From positions 9,269,915 to 9,333,914 of the forward strand of contig OW121846.1 of the NCBI GenBank assembly GCA_933228895.1: a stretch of 64,000 nucleotides of DNA, in the 5' to 3' direction. Under the pieces are notes generated by a model, which did no database searches, was not told where the DNA came from, and saw only the letters and a program-made list of their open reading frames with translations. Source of the DNA: Platycnemis pennipes. Its lineage: Eukaryota; Arthropoda; Insecta; Odonata; Platycnemididae. Below, piece by piece: positions 45,807-55,849 of the stretch (its first letter is position 1; every line of letters starts with the position of its first letter). Position numbers and translations under genes: made by a program.

Positions 45807-46435
45807 AATAGAAATATTGGTTTGTTTAGCTCAAGAATTAAGGATCAAAAGGAAATTAGGTTAATGGTAGTTTTCTGGGGGGCAGAGCAGGTCATTAGCG
45901 AGGGTCTCTGCTCGCGATCGGCATAATCCGCACCCTCGCTCGGCTTCGACCCTCATCAGCGACCGGACTCTCGCGGCAAGGGGCCACGCGGACGAAACTG
46001 ACCGCGTGCAATACGATGATAAAAGTTATTAACTATTCAAAGTTGTAACAATTTATTACCACCAATGTATCACACGTTCTAAGAGAATTGCGAGCAATTA
46101 TAGACAATATCGATATGGTTAGTATCTACATAGTATCAAAGGGAAAATTGGTTGCAATATCATTTATCTACGTATTTTTAACTGCATTTACCTACCATGC
46201 ATGGGTTTGTAATGTCAATACGTGCAGCATGCATTGCAGACTACTCTAGCAATATCTCACATACTTATTCCTTTGCTATGCTGCTCACTGTGTTCTCTTA
46301 CAGTACGGGGGGTAAATTATATTTTGATTCTATCGCTGCGACAACCAATCTCTCTTACGTTATTTATCTGGTTTAATCTAGCATAATACGGCAGTTTTTT
46401 AATATATACCTAACATCTTCACTTAAGCCATCCGA
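45807..46435. other. Gene-free stretch upstream of BEL pol
   Basis: 45,895-46,010 is CpG-rich (GAGGGTCTCTGCTCGCGATC) against an AT-rich background and may be leftover BEL leader or LTR, but no copy of the 3' LTR start is present. The rest is AT-rich with nothing coding. Confidence 0.4.
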
Positions 46436-46760
46436 TTAAAATTTCTCAACTAGATTTAATCTATACTTTAACCTACGCTCTGATAATGATTCCCACCCTA
46501 ATTCTTCTACTAATTCTAAAACGCTCCAAAACCTATCGTAACACCTTTTAACGAACCTATCTTCTCTACGCTGCACACGTTTTAGCTCTCTAATCAAACC
46601 TATTTCGTTCGGATTCCATACACTAGCTACATGTTTAATGTAGGGCCTGACTAGTGAAAAGTAACATCGCTCTTTTGTCTTCTCATCACAGTTTCCAAGT
46701 AATCTTCTTCTATCTATATATATAAAAATGAATTTATGTGTGTGTGTGTGTGTGTCTGTA

Positions 46761-47340
46761 TGTCCTTTATGCATTACTACACCATTCATCGGATCGCCAT
46801 GAAACTTTGGGAAGTTGTTGAGTACATTCCCGAAAAGAGGACTACGGAATCGATATTTCAATATCGATACTTTGTCGATATAATATCGCTAAAGTATCGA
46901 TAAATCGACACATTTTTGATACAAAATTGAGGTGAAACTATTTAGTTTTTTAAAAGGAATGTATCATTGCAATATCGATACTGTATCGAATGTATATAAT
47001 GTGTTTGTCCTTTATGCATTACTACACCATTCATCGGATCGCCATGAAACTTTGGAAAGTTATTGAGTACGCTCCACGAAGGTTTCTACAAAATCGATAA
47101 TTCAATGTCGATACTGTATCGATATAATATCGATAAAATATGGATACATCGATACATTGTTGATACAAAATTGAGGTGAAATTATTTAGGTGTTTTTTAT
47201 CAAAGTTTTATAAAGTATCATTACAATATCGATACTGTATCGATAAAATATTGATAACTTCATGCATAACCACAACATTCATCCAATTTCCATGAAGCTT
47301 TGGTTAGTTGTTTTGTTCACTCCATGAAGGTTTGTACAAT
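46761..47340. repeat. Tandem repeat inside the Helitron, period about 245
   Basis: GTCCTTTATGCATTAC begins copies at 46,762 and 47,007; a third, diverged copy begins near 47,258 (TTCATGCATAACCACAACAT). Each unit carries several TATCGATA palindromes. Confidence 0.75.
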
Positions 47341-47379
47341 ATCGAGAATACAATATCGACACTGGAGACGGGATGTGCA

Positions 47380-47745
47380 TCCCATTGAACTTGCAATTCA
47401 TTGAAACACTCACGTGCAACATATTCAAATCATCCGGCATGGGACAAATATTTCAGAAATGCCGACTTATTGCTTGGGATGAATGCACAATGGTGCACAA
47501 AGCATCGCTCGAGGCTCTGGATCGATCATTGCAAGATTTCCGTTGAATCCTGAGACCATTTGAGAACGCATTAATATTGCTTGCACGACATTTCAGGCAA
47601 ACATTACCTGTAATTCCTCAATTGACACTAGCGGATGAAATAAATGCTTGCCTGAAATATTCTACTTTGTGACGACATGTAAAGACGTTAAAATTATATA
47701 CAAATATGCGTGTCCAGCTGCAAAACAATCGATCAGCTGAGATAT
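47380..47745 (+). pseudogene. Helitron PIF1-like helicase relic
   Basis: Plus strand reads IPLNLQFIET, CNIFKSSGMGQIFQKCRLI, WDECTMVHKASLEALDRSL and, shifted, QTLPVI/ADEINACLK and LYTNMRVQLQNNRSAE. WDE(C/A) is the Walker B region of PIF1-type helicases encoded by Helitrons. Motif I and the Rep part are absent. Several stops and shifts: dead. Confidence 0.8.
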
Positions 47746-47959
47746 ATTGTATACCCATAAGAATTGTGAAATTAAACATACTATAAACGTGCGCTTTCCA
47801 TTTAAGTAGATTGAGCCACAGCAACGCGTGGCCGGGTCAGCTTGTCTTTTTATAAATCCTAGCTTTCTCTTGTCTCGGCGGCATATGTGTCTTCCCCACG
47901 ATAAAACTTTAGTGATTGTTAAACCTATGTACCTACTATGGCTTCAACGCTTTTGATTT

Positions 47960-48850
47960 TCATATCACTAACACTGTAGTATCGCTATATCGAAGTCAAT
48001 TAGCATTGAAGCGTGAGAAGTGTACGTTGATGCGCGAATCAGTAACATTCTTGGGGGATCAAATTGATGGTAAGGGTTTGCATGCTACCCAGGATAAAGT
48101 TGAAGCAATTGTGGATTCACCATGCCAAAAGATACCTCTCAATTGAGAGCTTTCCTAGGGCTGGTGGAGTATTACTCAAAATTTTTACCGGGGTTGGTTT
48201 CCATTGTGGCCCCTTTACACGATCTGTGAAGAAAGGATGCAAAATGGGTTTGGTCTGAGGGGTGCGAGTCTACTTTTGAAAAAGTCAAAAGGGAAAGAAC
48301 GTTCAATCGCGTTTTAGCTCACCACGACCCCTCAATGTCAGTCGTTCTGGAGTGTGATGCTTCTCCCTTCGGACCTGGGGGTGTTTTACTGCCCCAGTAT
48401 TCCAATGGTGAGGAAAAGCCAATTGCCTTCGCTTCAAAATCCCTAAGTAAAGCTGAGAAAAATTACTCCCTAATCGACAAAGAAGCTTTGGCCATACTAT
48501 TTGTGTTTAAAAATTTCATTATTTAGGGGAAAAGAAGTGCATCCCTCAAATGGCAGCCGACAGGTTGCAACGTTTGGCAGTAATTTTGCAAGGTTATGAT
48601 TTCAACATTAATCACATCAAGGCTGAAAATAACAAAGTAGCAGATTGGCTGTCACATTTACCATTACAATGGGAGGGGGAGAGGGTTGAAGATGTATCTT
48701 ATTTCTTATTTGGAGATGGGGGAAAAAGAGTTCCAACCAGTAACGGCTCAGACTATAAGTAAAGCATCGAGAGCTGATAAGGTGGTTGGGCGAGTGATGG
48801 ATTACTGTTTATTGGGTTGGCCAAAGAAGGTGATGAAGGTTGAAGCCATA
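47960..48850 (+). pseudogene. Ty3/gypsy reverse transcriptase-RNase H relic
   Basis: Three frames read in order: ALKREKCTLMRESVTFLG and GLHATQDKVEAI (RT palm end), FLGLVEYYSKFLPGLVSI and LHDL after a shift, VLECDASPFGPGGVLL, KPIAFASKSLSKAEKNYSLI, DKEALAILF (RNase H), then DFNINHIKAENNKVADWLSH and a GWPKKV linker block. These are textbook gypsy motifs. The catalytic YxDD part and the integrase are missing; the LINE piece at 48,945 truncates the 3' side. Confidence 0.9.
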
Positions 48851-48944
48851 TCGGGAGAAAAAAAACCAGCTGACAGTGGAGCAGCGATGCTTAATGTGGG
48901 AAACAGAGTGGTGGTCCCAGAGGATCTACTTGTGGAGGACCGAC

Positions 48945-49710
48945 CGGAGGAAAGGTAATCCATCACACACTGAAATCTCGACACCTGTTGTCTTGCCAGC
49001 GTGAATTTGGACTTAAGCTGGTTAAGCCTATTTGCTGCTTTAGTCTCCCAAGTGACAGACACTCGGGTTGAGGCAAACATAACAGTTTGGTGGCAGCATA
49101 TACCACGCAGTCATTTTCCCAGAGGCTGGTCTTTTCCGTCAGGATCATTTCTACGATGCCATTCAACTGGGAGAGTAGTTGGTCCTGCGGAGAAATTTAT
49201 GATGAATATTTCTCTGCCTGGTAGTCGTCTCATCGTAGCTTATCGTGCTTTCCAACCGCTTTCGTTGATCAGAATCGGAATTCGGCTCGTCTCCCTTCGC
49301 CGATAAATCGGCGTTAATCGGAGCGAAAATTTGAGCCCGGGCCGGTGGTGTACTACTCTGACCTTGCGGTTGGGGTGTCATTTTCTTGTTCAGGTTATTG
49401 GTGCAGTCGCGCGGATTCTACTGTGACAGATGGTTATATTCAGGATGCATCTCATACCAAAAAGAGTGCACCCTCGCCATGTATCCCCTGCGACTTGGCT
49501 CATTGGCAGCGTGGCAAGCTAGCAGGTCTCCCCTCAGGGTCTCCGTCCACTCCATGAAAGCTCCCTTTTTTGATGGCGTAGATTTGCCACACCCAACTCT
49601 TCTAGGGCTCTCATCCGAGGAGGGCCGGTTGTGGGTGGCGTTATTGGAATTCTTAGGAACCCAGGATTTCCGCGAGTGGGGAGGGTAATCCCACATGCAG
49701 ACGGCCACTA
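48945..49710 (-). pseudogene. R4-like LINE, N-terminal part
   Basis: From high to low coordinate on the minus strand: MEWTETLRGDLLACHAAN and RRGYMARVHSFWYE (an N-terminal block of R2/R4-type LINE proteins), a proline-rich linker (49,381-49,163), and VTWETKAANRLNQLKSK with LARQQVSRFQ (49,080-48,950). The last part overlaps by similarity with the copy at 55,665-55,815. It ends at a sharp junction with gypsy sequence near 48,940. Confidence 0.6.
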
Positions 49711-50140
49711 TTACGCGGCAGAAGCAGTTTCCAGGGACGCCAAGAGAGGTGGTCCGTTTCGGACCCCTTATTTAATTATTTACTCTAACGTAACGTCCTC
49801 CCTCGGGTCGAAGGCCTACCATCAGGTTTCGTTTCCGTCATATTTGCATTAATTCCGTCATTAAAGAACGAAACAGACGTTAGGAAGGTTTTCTCGGCAG
49901 AAAAATTTGGTTTATCTGACAAACCTCGGAAAGGATTTTGATAATGTTTGGAGAATGGTATATTTAATTGCTCATAACCAGAATGATTCTTCATAGGGAA
50001 GAAGAAAAGAAGCAGGATACTATTTTGGAGGAAAGCAAGGTGATCTGATGTCATATCAGTTATCATATAAAATTGTTAATTTAAAATCATTGACCTCAGA
50101 CAAACGAACATTGCATTCTGACTTACGAATATAAAAGCAG
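49711..50140. other. No gene recognised
   Basis: Between the R4-like fragment and the hAT relic; possibly decayed hAT sequence in its right half, but no motif can be named. Confidence 0.4.
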
Positions 50141-50149
50141 TGAAAGTTA

Positions 50150-50550
50150 TTAACCTGTTATCCTCAAATTAGCTTAAAAAATTACAAAAAGAATTTCCGA
50201 AAGAGGAATTTTCAGGTTTAAAACAAAGCTACGGGAACTTCTTTGATTTCCCATGTTTGAGACGTGAAGTATAGTCTTGTTTAACGACTCAGAAATGCCC
50301 AAGGATAGTGGTGCGAATTTACAACGTTACTTGACAATAGCTGATTGTGTGGTAGTTTTCCAGGAAGTGAACAAACTTATTCAAATGACAATCACCATCC
50401 CAGCTTCTGGCTCATCTGCTGAGAGGTCATTCTCAGCGCTCAAGGGAATACTCCTGCGACACATCCAAGGCCAGGGGAGGATATCATTCGTAGTATTGAA
50501 AAGGCATAGCTTGATGAGCTACGCCGGCTATTATCGTTCTTTGATTTCGT
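50150..50550 (+). pseudogene. hAT transposase relic (ZMYM1 / DUF4371 type), C-terminus
   Basis: TIPASGSSAERSFSALKGI followed by QGQGRISFVVLKRHSL is the C-terminal dimerisation region of DUF4371-type hAT transposases, preceded by NLQRYLTIADCV. The relic at 3.1-5.2 kb is the same type on the other strand, but the two are diverged. Upstream parts are decayed beyond recognition. Confidence 0.78.
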
Positions 50551-51304
50551 GATTGAAATGTTTTTAAAATGATCGAAGAATATAACTTCGATACAAGAAA
50601 TAAGTGAATGGCATTTTATCCCTAAAGTATGTTTTTTAATTTAATTCATATTCCATACGCACTGTCATGGTTTCTGCTACAACTAACATACCATCGGAAC
50701 ATAGTGGTAAGGCGGTTTCTATTTACAGTTTAAATGCCTTATGGCAAGAGGAAACATTCCATAAGGTTGCATATTTGCAACCTTATGGACTTGCACAGGG
50801 AGAAGCTTCCCCTATTTCAAAAGGCACGCCTCGCCACTGCATCTATTGTATGTTAGATGTATAAAAATTTTATCGGGGTTTTAACATACCACCTGTCATC
50901 TGTCATAAAGATGCATACCGGTAGATGATCTACAGATAGACATCTATTGTATGTGATATAAATATAGATACATTTCCTCAGGGTTCTTGGTATACTGATA
51001 CCATCTTGCATTTATCCAACATGGAAAACACACAGAAGTATTTCTTATGAAAGAATTATCATCCAACGAGTCCTCTTATTTTAACAACACACGTCTGAGA
51101 AGTCTAGTTGTAGTCAGGAACTTTCCAAAGTTATGAAATATTAAACTTGTGGTCTAAGCGGACTCCAGCTGACGACAGCGGCCTTTATTTCGTGGGCAGA
51201 CTTTTAAAAACGAAAAATGCTTAAGTATAAAATTCTTATGACGCATATGATTACTGAAAGGAATTTATGATTTTTAAAGCAAAAATGTTATTTCCAGTTG
51301 ATTT

Positions 51305-51483
51305 ACAATCAATTTATTCACAACTTTTACAAACCACAATAAAATTGAAAACTCAGGACCCAAGTTTCGATGCTAATATCCATCATCAGGTGGTGGAGCT
51401 GATGATGGTGCTCAGCGCCGAAACCTGAGTCATGAGTTTTCAATTTTATTGTGGACTGTAAAAGTTGTGGATAAATCGATTGT
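51305..51483. mobile_element. 179-bp foldback element with hammerhead-like core
   Basis: Arms: ACAATCAATTTATTCACAAC on the left matches the complement of the right end, with CACAATAAAATTGAAAACTC shared exactly. Near the centre of each arm is CTGATGA...GAAAC: plus strand 51,399-51,424, minus strand 51,389-51,364. In the plus copy stem II is strong (GGTGC/TCA/GCGCC). No protein. Confidence 0.75.
51399..51431 (+). ncRNA. Hammerhead-ribozyme-like core
   Basis: CTGATGA (51,399-51,405), one extra T, stem II GGTGC-TCA-GCGCC (five pairs, one G-T), GAAAC (51,420-51,424), then CTGAGTC, in which AC...GT can close a short stem III before C (51,431). Stem I flanks do not pair here (GGAG against ATGAG). 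The order and spacing match hammerhead cores; the missing stem I argues against activity in this copy. Confidence 0.4.
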
Positions 51484-51499
51484 CGTGATGAATTTCCAC

Positions 51500-52060
51500 A
51501 AAGTTGCAAGTGAACTTATTTAATTTACAGTTGATTGAGTGCCATTATTGAAGAATCATGATATTCTCTCCCTGTCTATTGCACACCTTTCTCTCTCTAT
51601 TTATGTGGCCAATCATTTTGTCCCGCCGTCGGCCAATGAGCATTGATTTTGGCATTTGAAAATTAATGCCGTAGGAAACAGTAGAGTGATGAAGCCGCTA
51701 TAGAGGGCTGGAATCAGTTGCAGTTCACTATATTTACTTGTGATAACATACGGTACATGTTCCTCATTCGTGATTATTCCATGAAACAGTTGTCTATCAA
51801 ATTCTTTGCTGAGAGTGGAAGCATGGGATATGCCCGTGGTCCATATTTATAGCTAGGTAAGTACCTTGAGGAAAGTGCTTCATCTCGCAGTGTAAGATCG
51901 ATGGTAAAGTTATATTTATCAGTATTATTACCACGCCATTGATATCCTCGTATACTCGCTCATATACTCGCTGTATATGCAAAAAATTGTTCCACTGGAG
52001 GTACGAAAGAAGAGATATGCCGATACATGCGACACGAAGAGGAGAACGTTCTCGAGCGAA
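51500..52060. other. No gene recognised upstream of the serpin
   Basis: No N-terminal serpin exon is visible in this stretch or further upstream to 50.6 kb. AT-rich. Confidence 0.45.
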
Positions 52061-52066
52061 TCCTGA

Positions 52067-52918
52067 AGGAACCTCCCGACCAAGGACCTATTATCAGAGG
52101 TTAGTGCGAGAGGGAAGAATGTTTATCACTCAACCGCGGACGAAGAGATTACTGCGGAGAAATTAAACAAATGGATCTGTGAAAACACTGGAAATAAAAT
52201 CACCGAAACGATATCGGAAAAAGACTTGAATGGATTGATAGAGATAATACTTATAAGTGCTGTGTATTTAAAAAACCAGTGGATCAAACCATTTGAATAC
52301 ACATACGTATACGATTTCCACGTTCGCAGAAAGATTATGAGAGTTCCGATGATGACCGTTACTAAATATTTACCATTTTTAGAAGACCATGGGTTGAATG
52401 CTCAAGTGATAGAAATCCCATTTGCGGACGAATTATCCTCCATGCTTATAATATTAGCAAAGGAACGGAATGGGATAGAAAAACTTGAAGGTGAGTTGTC
52501 TACAGATACCTTTAATGTGTTTGAAGTTTCGAATTAGTGTAAAAAAACAACAGTTAATGTTCGAATTCCAAAGTTTGAGGTAAATGATGAAATTAATCTA
52601 GTTCATAGTTTGAAATCTATGATGCCTGCAATGTTTTTCTTTGATAGATTTCATATTTCGCACATGATTGGTTCGCATCCAAATGACTTGAAGGTTGCTA
52701 AATTTATTCACAAGACGTCTATGAATTCAGATGAGGAAAGTGTGGAAGCAGCCGCAGCAACTGCGATGATAATCATTCCAAAAGGGGTGTGTTATTTACA
52801 CAACTTTGCAGCAGGTCATCCATTTGCATTTTACATTTTATCGAAGCAGAAGAGGTTAATTCTTTTCAGTGGCAGATTTGACGGAAAGTTTGGTAAAAAA
52901 ATAGTGAAGGAGTATTGA
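52067..52918 (+). pseudogene. Serpin, C-terminal two-thirds, in-frame stop
   Basis: One frame reads a serpin from LNKWICENTGNKI through ILISAVYLKNQW (s3A region), MMTVTKYLPFLEDHGLNA, VIEIPFADELSSMLIIL, VNVRIPKFEV, the reactive-centre hinge EESVEAAAATAM and the C-terminal AAGHPFAFYIL plus FSGRF. The alanine-rich hinge fits an inhibitory serine-protease inhibitor; counting 17 residues from the first hinge Glu places P1 at a Lys, and P15 is Ser instead of Gly. A TAG at 52,535 interrupts the frame before VNVRIP, and a TGA at 52,064 closes it upstream. No N-terminal serpin region is visible. Either a truncated pseudogene, or the last exon of a gene with a sequencing or real nonsense change. Confidence 0.85.
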
Positions 52919-53285
52919 GTGAGTCAAAGAGAAGAATATTATCCCACAATCACAAGATCATCCAATCAACACTCCCCTTCCCTCATTTCGATTGCGATAA
53001 AAGTGGTTCTATACTTTCATCTTGTCAAAAATCGCATCAGTTTCGAAACACCATGCATAAAAAGGGAAGAAATGCGGTGGCATTCTCATTTGGAAAACAG
53101 GACTGTTGTATCAGATGGACAACTGTCAGCTAATAAAGGCCCTAACCGGCCATAAAAAGACCCGTACTTTTTTCAGAGGCCGATGGTGTACCAAAAAGAT
53201 GCTTCCACACCACTGCTTTAATTGTCCATTTGGATCCTGCAAAGAAACTCGGAACTCACTGGGGAGAGATCTTTGTCGATGAAAG

Positions 53286-53358
53286 AGGAAAAAGACTTGA
53301 ATGGATTGATAGAGATAATACTTATAAGTGCTGTGTATTTAAAAAACCAGTGGATCAG
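53286..53358 (+). repeat. Duplicated serpin scrap
   Basis: About 70 bp are identical to 52,217-52,287 (GGAAAAAGACTTGAATGGAT to AAAACCAGTGGATCA), coding for the serpin segment DLNGLIEIILISAVYLKNQW. Sequence on both sides differs, so this is a short duplication or gene conversion patch, not a second serpin. Confidence 0.9.
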
Positions 53359-53419
53359 TGGATGGAAGGAAAGGACAATGTTTTGACAGTTACGGAATGC
53401 CACCCTATTTTTTAGAAGC

Positions 53420-54700
53420 ACATAGTTTTTCTTAATAGAGAGCATACTTCATGGCAACATAGCGACAAGAAAATTCAGCGCTAGACGTACGCTACCAGTG
53501 GTAATTATTCGGAAGTATTTTTTGACATTTCGTTGCCTTGGGAGGAACTTTCGAAAGGGTGGGAAAAATGTAATTTCTACAAAAGGGTTTAAACCACCGT
53601 GTTGATATTGAAACTTTAGGTTGTAAATTGTAAATAGTGCAGTTGTCTTAGGACTCCAAACGGGTCTCGGAATAAATGTTAGGCATTTTCGAAAGAGGTA
53701 ATAAAGCGAGTGTCATTTTCTATGATGTGTCTACTACAAATGAGGTGAAAAGCGTTTGGAACTCATGCAGTGCCCCTTCTAGACACCGATCGTTGTCCTA
53801 CCCATGTGACTCGGGCGACTCGTCTTCTAGCAGACATCGCGGACAAGGCGGCTTCATTCATTCATCGCTCTCTTTTCCTTACCTCGGTTCATGTGGCTAA
53901 GCACCAACTTAGCAGCATGAGAGGTTCAGTAGTCTTCGCATTCCCTTCGCATTCCCTCCTAGACCTTACTCCACGTGATAAAATGCGTAACTCTTACCGC
54001 GAATTCATCAAAATCTAATAGATGGAGGCTCTTGTCAATGTTTGTGTCTCGAAAATCTCCACAGCGGAGTGGATGCGGCTACAATCCATTCAACACACTC
54101 GCCGCCCCGTTGCAGGCGGATTGGACCAGACTCGACCGCGCGATCGAAAAAGTAATGTGAAATTCGGCGTCGCAAACGGTCGCAGCATAACTCATCGGAT
54201 TCGCACTATGGAAGCTTCGTAGAGTTTCCCCATATAACTTATTCCGTGATGCTCGGCGATGCAATTTACTTTTGCTCTACATATATTAAAAAATTGACCA
54301 AAAATGAGGGTCCGCCATTTTGTTTATTATCTTTGGTAAATAATAACAAAAATGTAAGTAGACTACATTAAAACAAAGATAAAAAGCTGTTTCATTTAAT
54401 TACATCATCTTTTATCCCAAATCACCCATAAAGGTTCAGCAAAGGCTTGATTTTGAAGATTTCGTGAGGAAATTGAGGGTAGACAGTTTTTGCGAAATTT
54501 GTGCATTTTTGACCTCATGCAAATTGTTAATTGTTGAGTACTAAGGAAATTGCCTTGGATTATCAGATGCCAAGGTCTTTTGAGAATATTTATGCAAAGT
54601 TTCAGTTTCCTGGCTTGAAAAAATCACTTTTTGACTTTTGGCCAGGTATTTTCGATTTCCGACCACTGTGCGGCGGTATGTTACTAAATCCGTGTAGACG
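53420..54700. other. No gene recognised
   Basis: Mixed sequence with short frames of no known family. 53,760-54,260 is more CpG-rich. Nothing can be assigned. Confidence 0.45.
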
Positions 54701-55831
54701 GTTTTCTTACCACATAATATAGTGAAGCGCGTCTTCCACAGTGGTAACAGGCGTTCGATGCAGGGCACAACCTCTGGGTGGACTTTCATGTACCTCAGCA
54801 TGACTATAATCAGCTCATGAGAGGTGGTATCAAAAGCCTTCTTGTAGTTCACCCATGCCATTGACAGGTTTCGCGTGTATTGACAAGCTTTCTGGCTCTC
54901 ACACCTATCAACGACCCGTTGTCCTTGCAACCCGTGGTGCCTTTCTTCGAGCTCCTCTGCTTGTACACTTCCACCCATGCCGGTTGGACGTGGCGGAGAA
55001 TGAGGTCGTTCAAGATGGAAGGTAACGTCTAATATACAATGTTGAGACAGGTTGTAGGGCGGTAGTTCTTCGGATTCGCAAGTCTCCCTTTTTTGGTATT
55101 AAAACCGTTCGCCCCTCAGCCTGCCAGGACGGAAATGGGCTTCGTCCCTGAAAGGTCCGATGTGAAGATTCTGGCAAGGTGTTTGTGCGTGGAAGGGAAC
55201 TTTTTCTACCAGAAGTTATTCTCTGCGTCCATTCCTGGAGCAGTGAAGCTCTTCTTGACAGAGAAGGCCTTCTTCACACCACTTTCCGTGACTGAGATGG
55301 GACTATCCATATCTTCTAGGTGGCGGTCACATAACTCTTTAAAGTGTGCAATGGCTGAAGTGCCTTCGTTGAATGGCTTCGTGGTCTCGTAGATGTCCTT
55401 CCAGAAACGTTCCACCTCCGGGACAGTTGGTGATGTTTGGACAACAGGTGGAGGTGGTTGGAAGAGACGGCACTGCTGAATGTAGAAGGTGGAGTTCTCA
55501 TTCCTGGTGTTGATCCTCTTGACCAAGTTCTTACTCGCCGTTGTAAGTGCCCGCACTCTATCCACCTCGTGCTGCTTGAGGTAAAGCAGCACTCTTATGT
55601 TCAGCGGGTGATGTGCTCTCTGGATCGTACGTGCAATGCTCTTGACCTTTGCGTAAAGGCCCCACCAGAGGAAAGGTTATCCATTACACTCTGAAATCTC
55701 GACACCTGTTGTCTTGCCAGCGTGATTTTGGCATTAAGCTGGTTAAGCCTATTTGCTGATTTTGTCTCCCAAGTGGCAGACATTTGGGGAGAGGCCAACA
55801 GTGTGGCGGCAGCATATAGCGGCGGCAACAC
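54700..55831 (-). pseudogene. R4-like LINE, linker and reverse transcriptase part
   Basis: Minus strand, high to low: ATWETKSANRLNQLNAK and LARQQVSRFQSVMDNL (55,815-55,660), then FYIQQCRLF, VPEVERFWKDIYETTKP (the E.FW..IWE block), VTESGVKKAFSVKKSF and APGMDAENNFW (RT start), and YTRNLSMAWVNYKKAFDT with EVVPCIERLLPLWKT (RT, 54,920-54,730). The MAWVNYKKAFD form of RT motif A is typical of R2/R4-group LINEs. Frameshifts separate the blocks, and the RT catalytic DD box is not seen. It overlaps in content with 48,945-49,710 only at the WETK block. Confidence 0.78.
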
Positions 55832-55849
55832 AATCTGTGGTCCGTTTTT

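Larger units (their letters stand above)
46713..47844 (+). mobile_element. Helitron remnant with 5' TC, 3' hairpin and CTTG end
   Basis: Starts TCTATATATATAAAAATGAA after an A, a typical Helitron 5' end, and ends with a hairpin (GCCAC...GTGGC, 47,815-47,832) 9 bp before CTTG followed by T, close to the Helitron CTRR|T end. Inside are 2.5 tandem copies (period about 245) of a unit containing ATTACTACACCATTCATC and many TATCGATA words, then a helicase scrap. It inserted between A and T within LINE coding sequence, as Helitrons do, without a target duplication. Confidence 0.8.
46439..47890 (-). pseudogene. CR1-like LINE C-terminus, split by a Helitron
   Basis: Minus strand 46,709-46,439 reads RRLLGNCDEKTKERCYFSLV, then RPYIKHVASVWNPN, RVQRREDRFVKRCYDRF and LGWESLSERRLKYRLN, the conserved C-terminus of CR1/L2-type reverse transcriptase proteins. 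The Helitron at 46,713-47,844 interrupts it; the short flank 47,845-47,890 (minus) gives KARIYK, the preceding residues. The 3' UTR end was not identified. Confidence 0.75.

Noticed and set aside
53230..53415. A second serpin gene
   Set aside because: Only about 70 bp match the serpin, out of frame with the reported reading frame and with no serpin sequence on either side.
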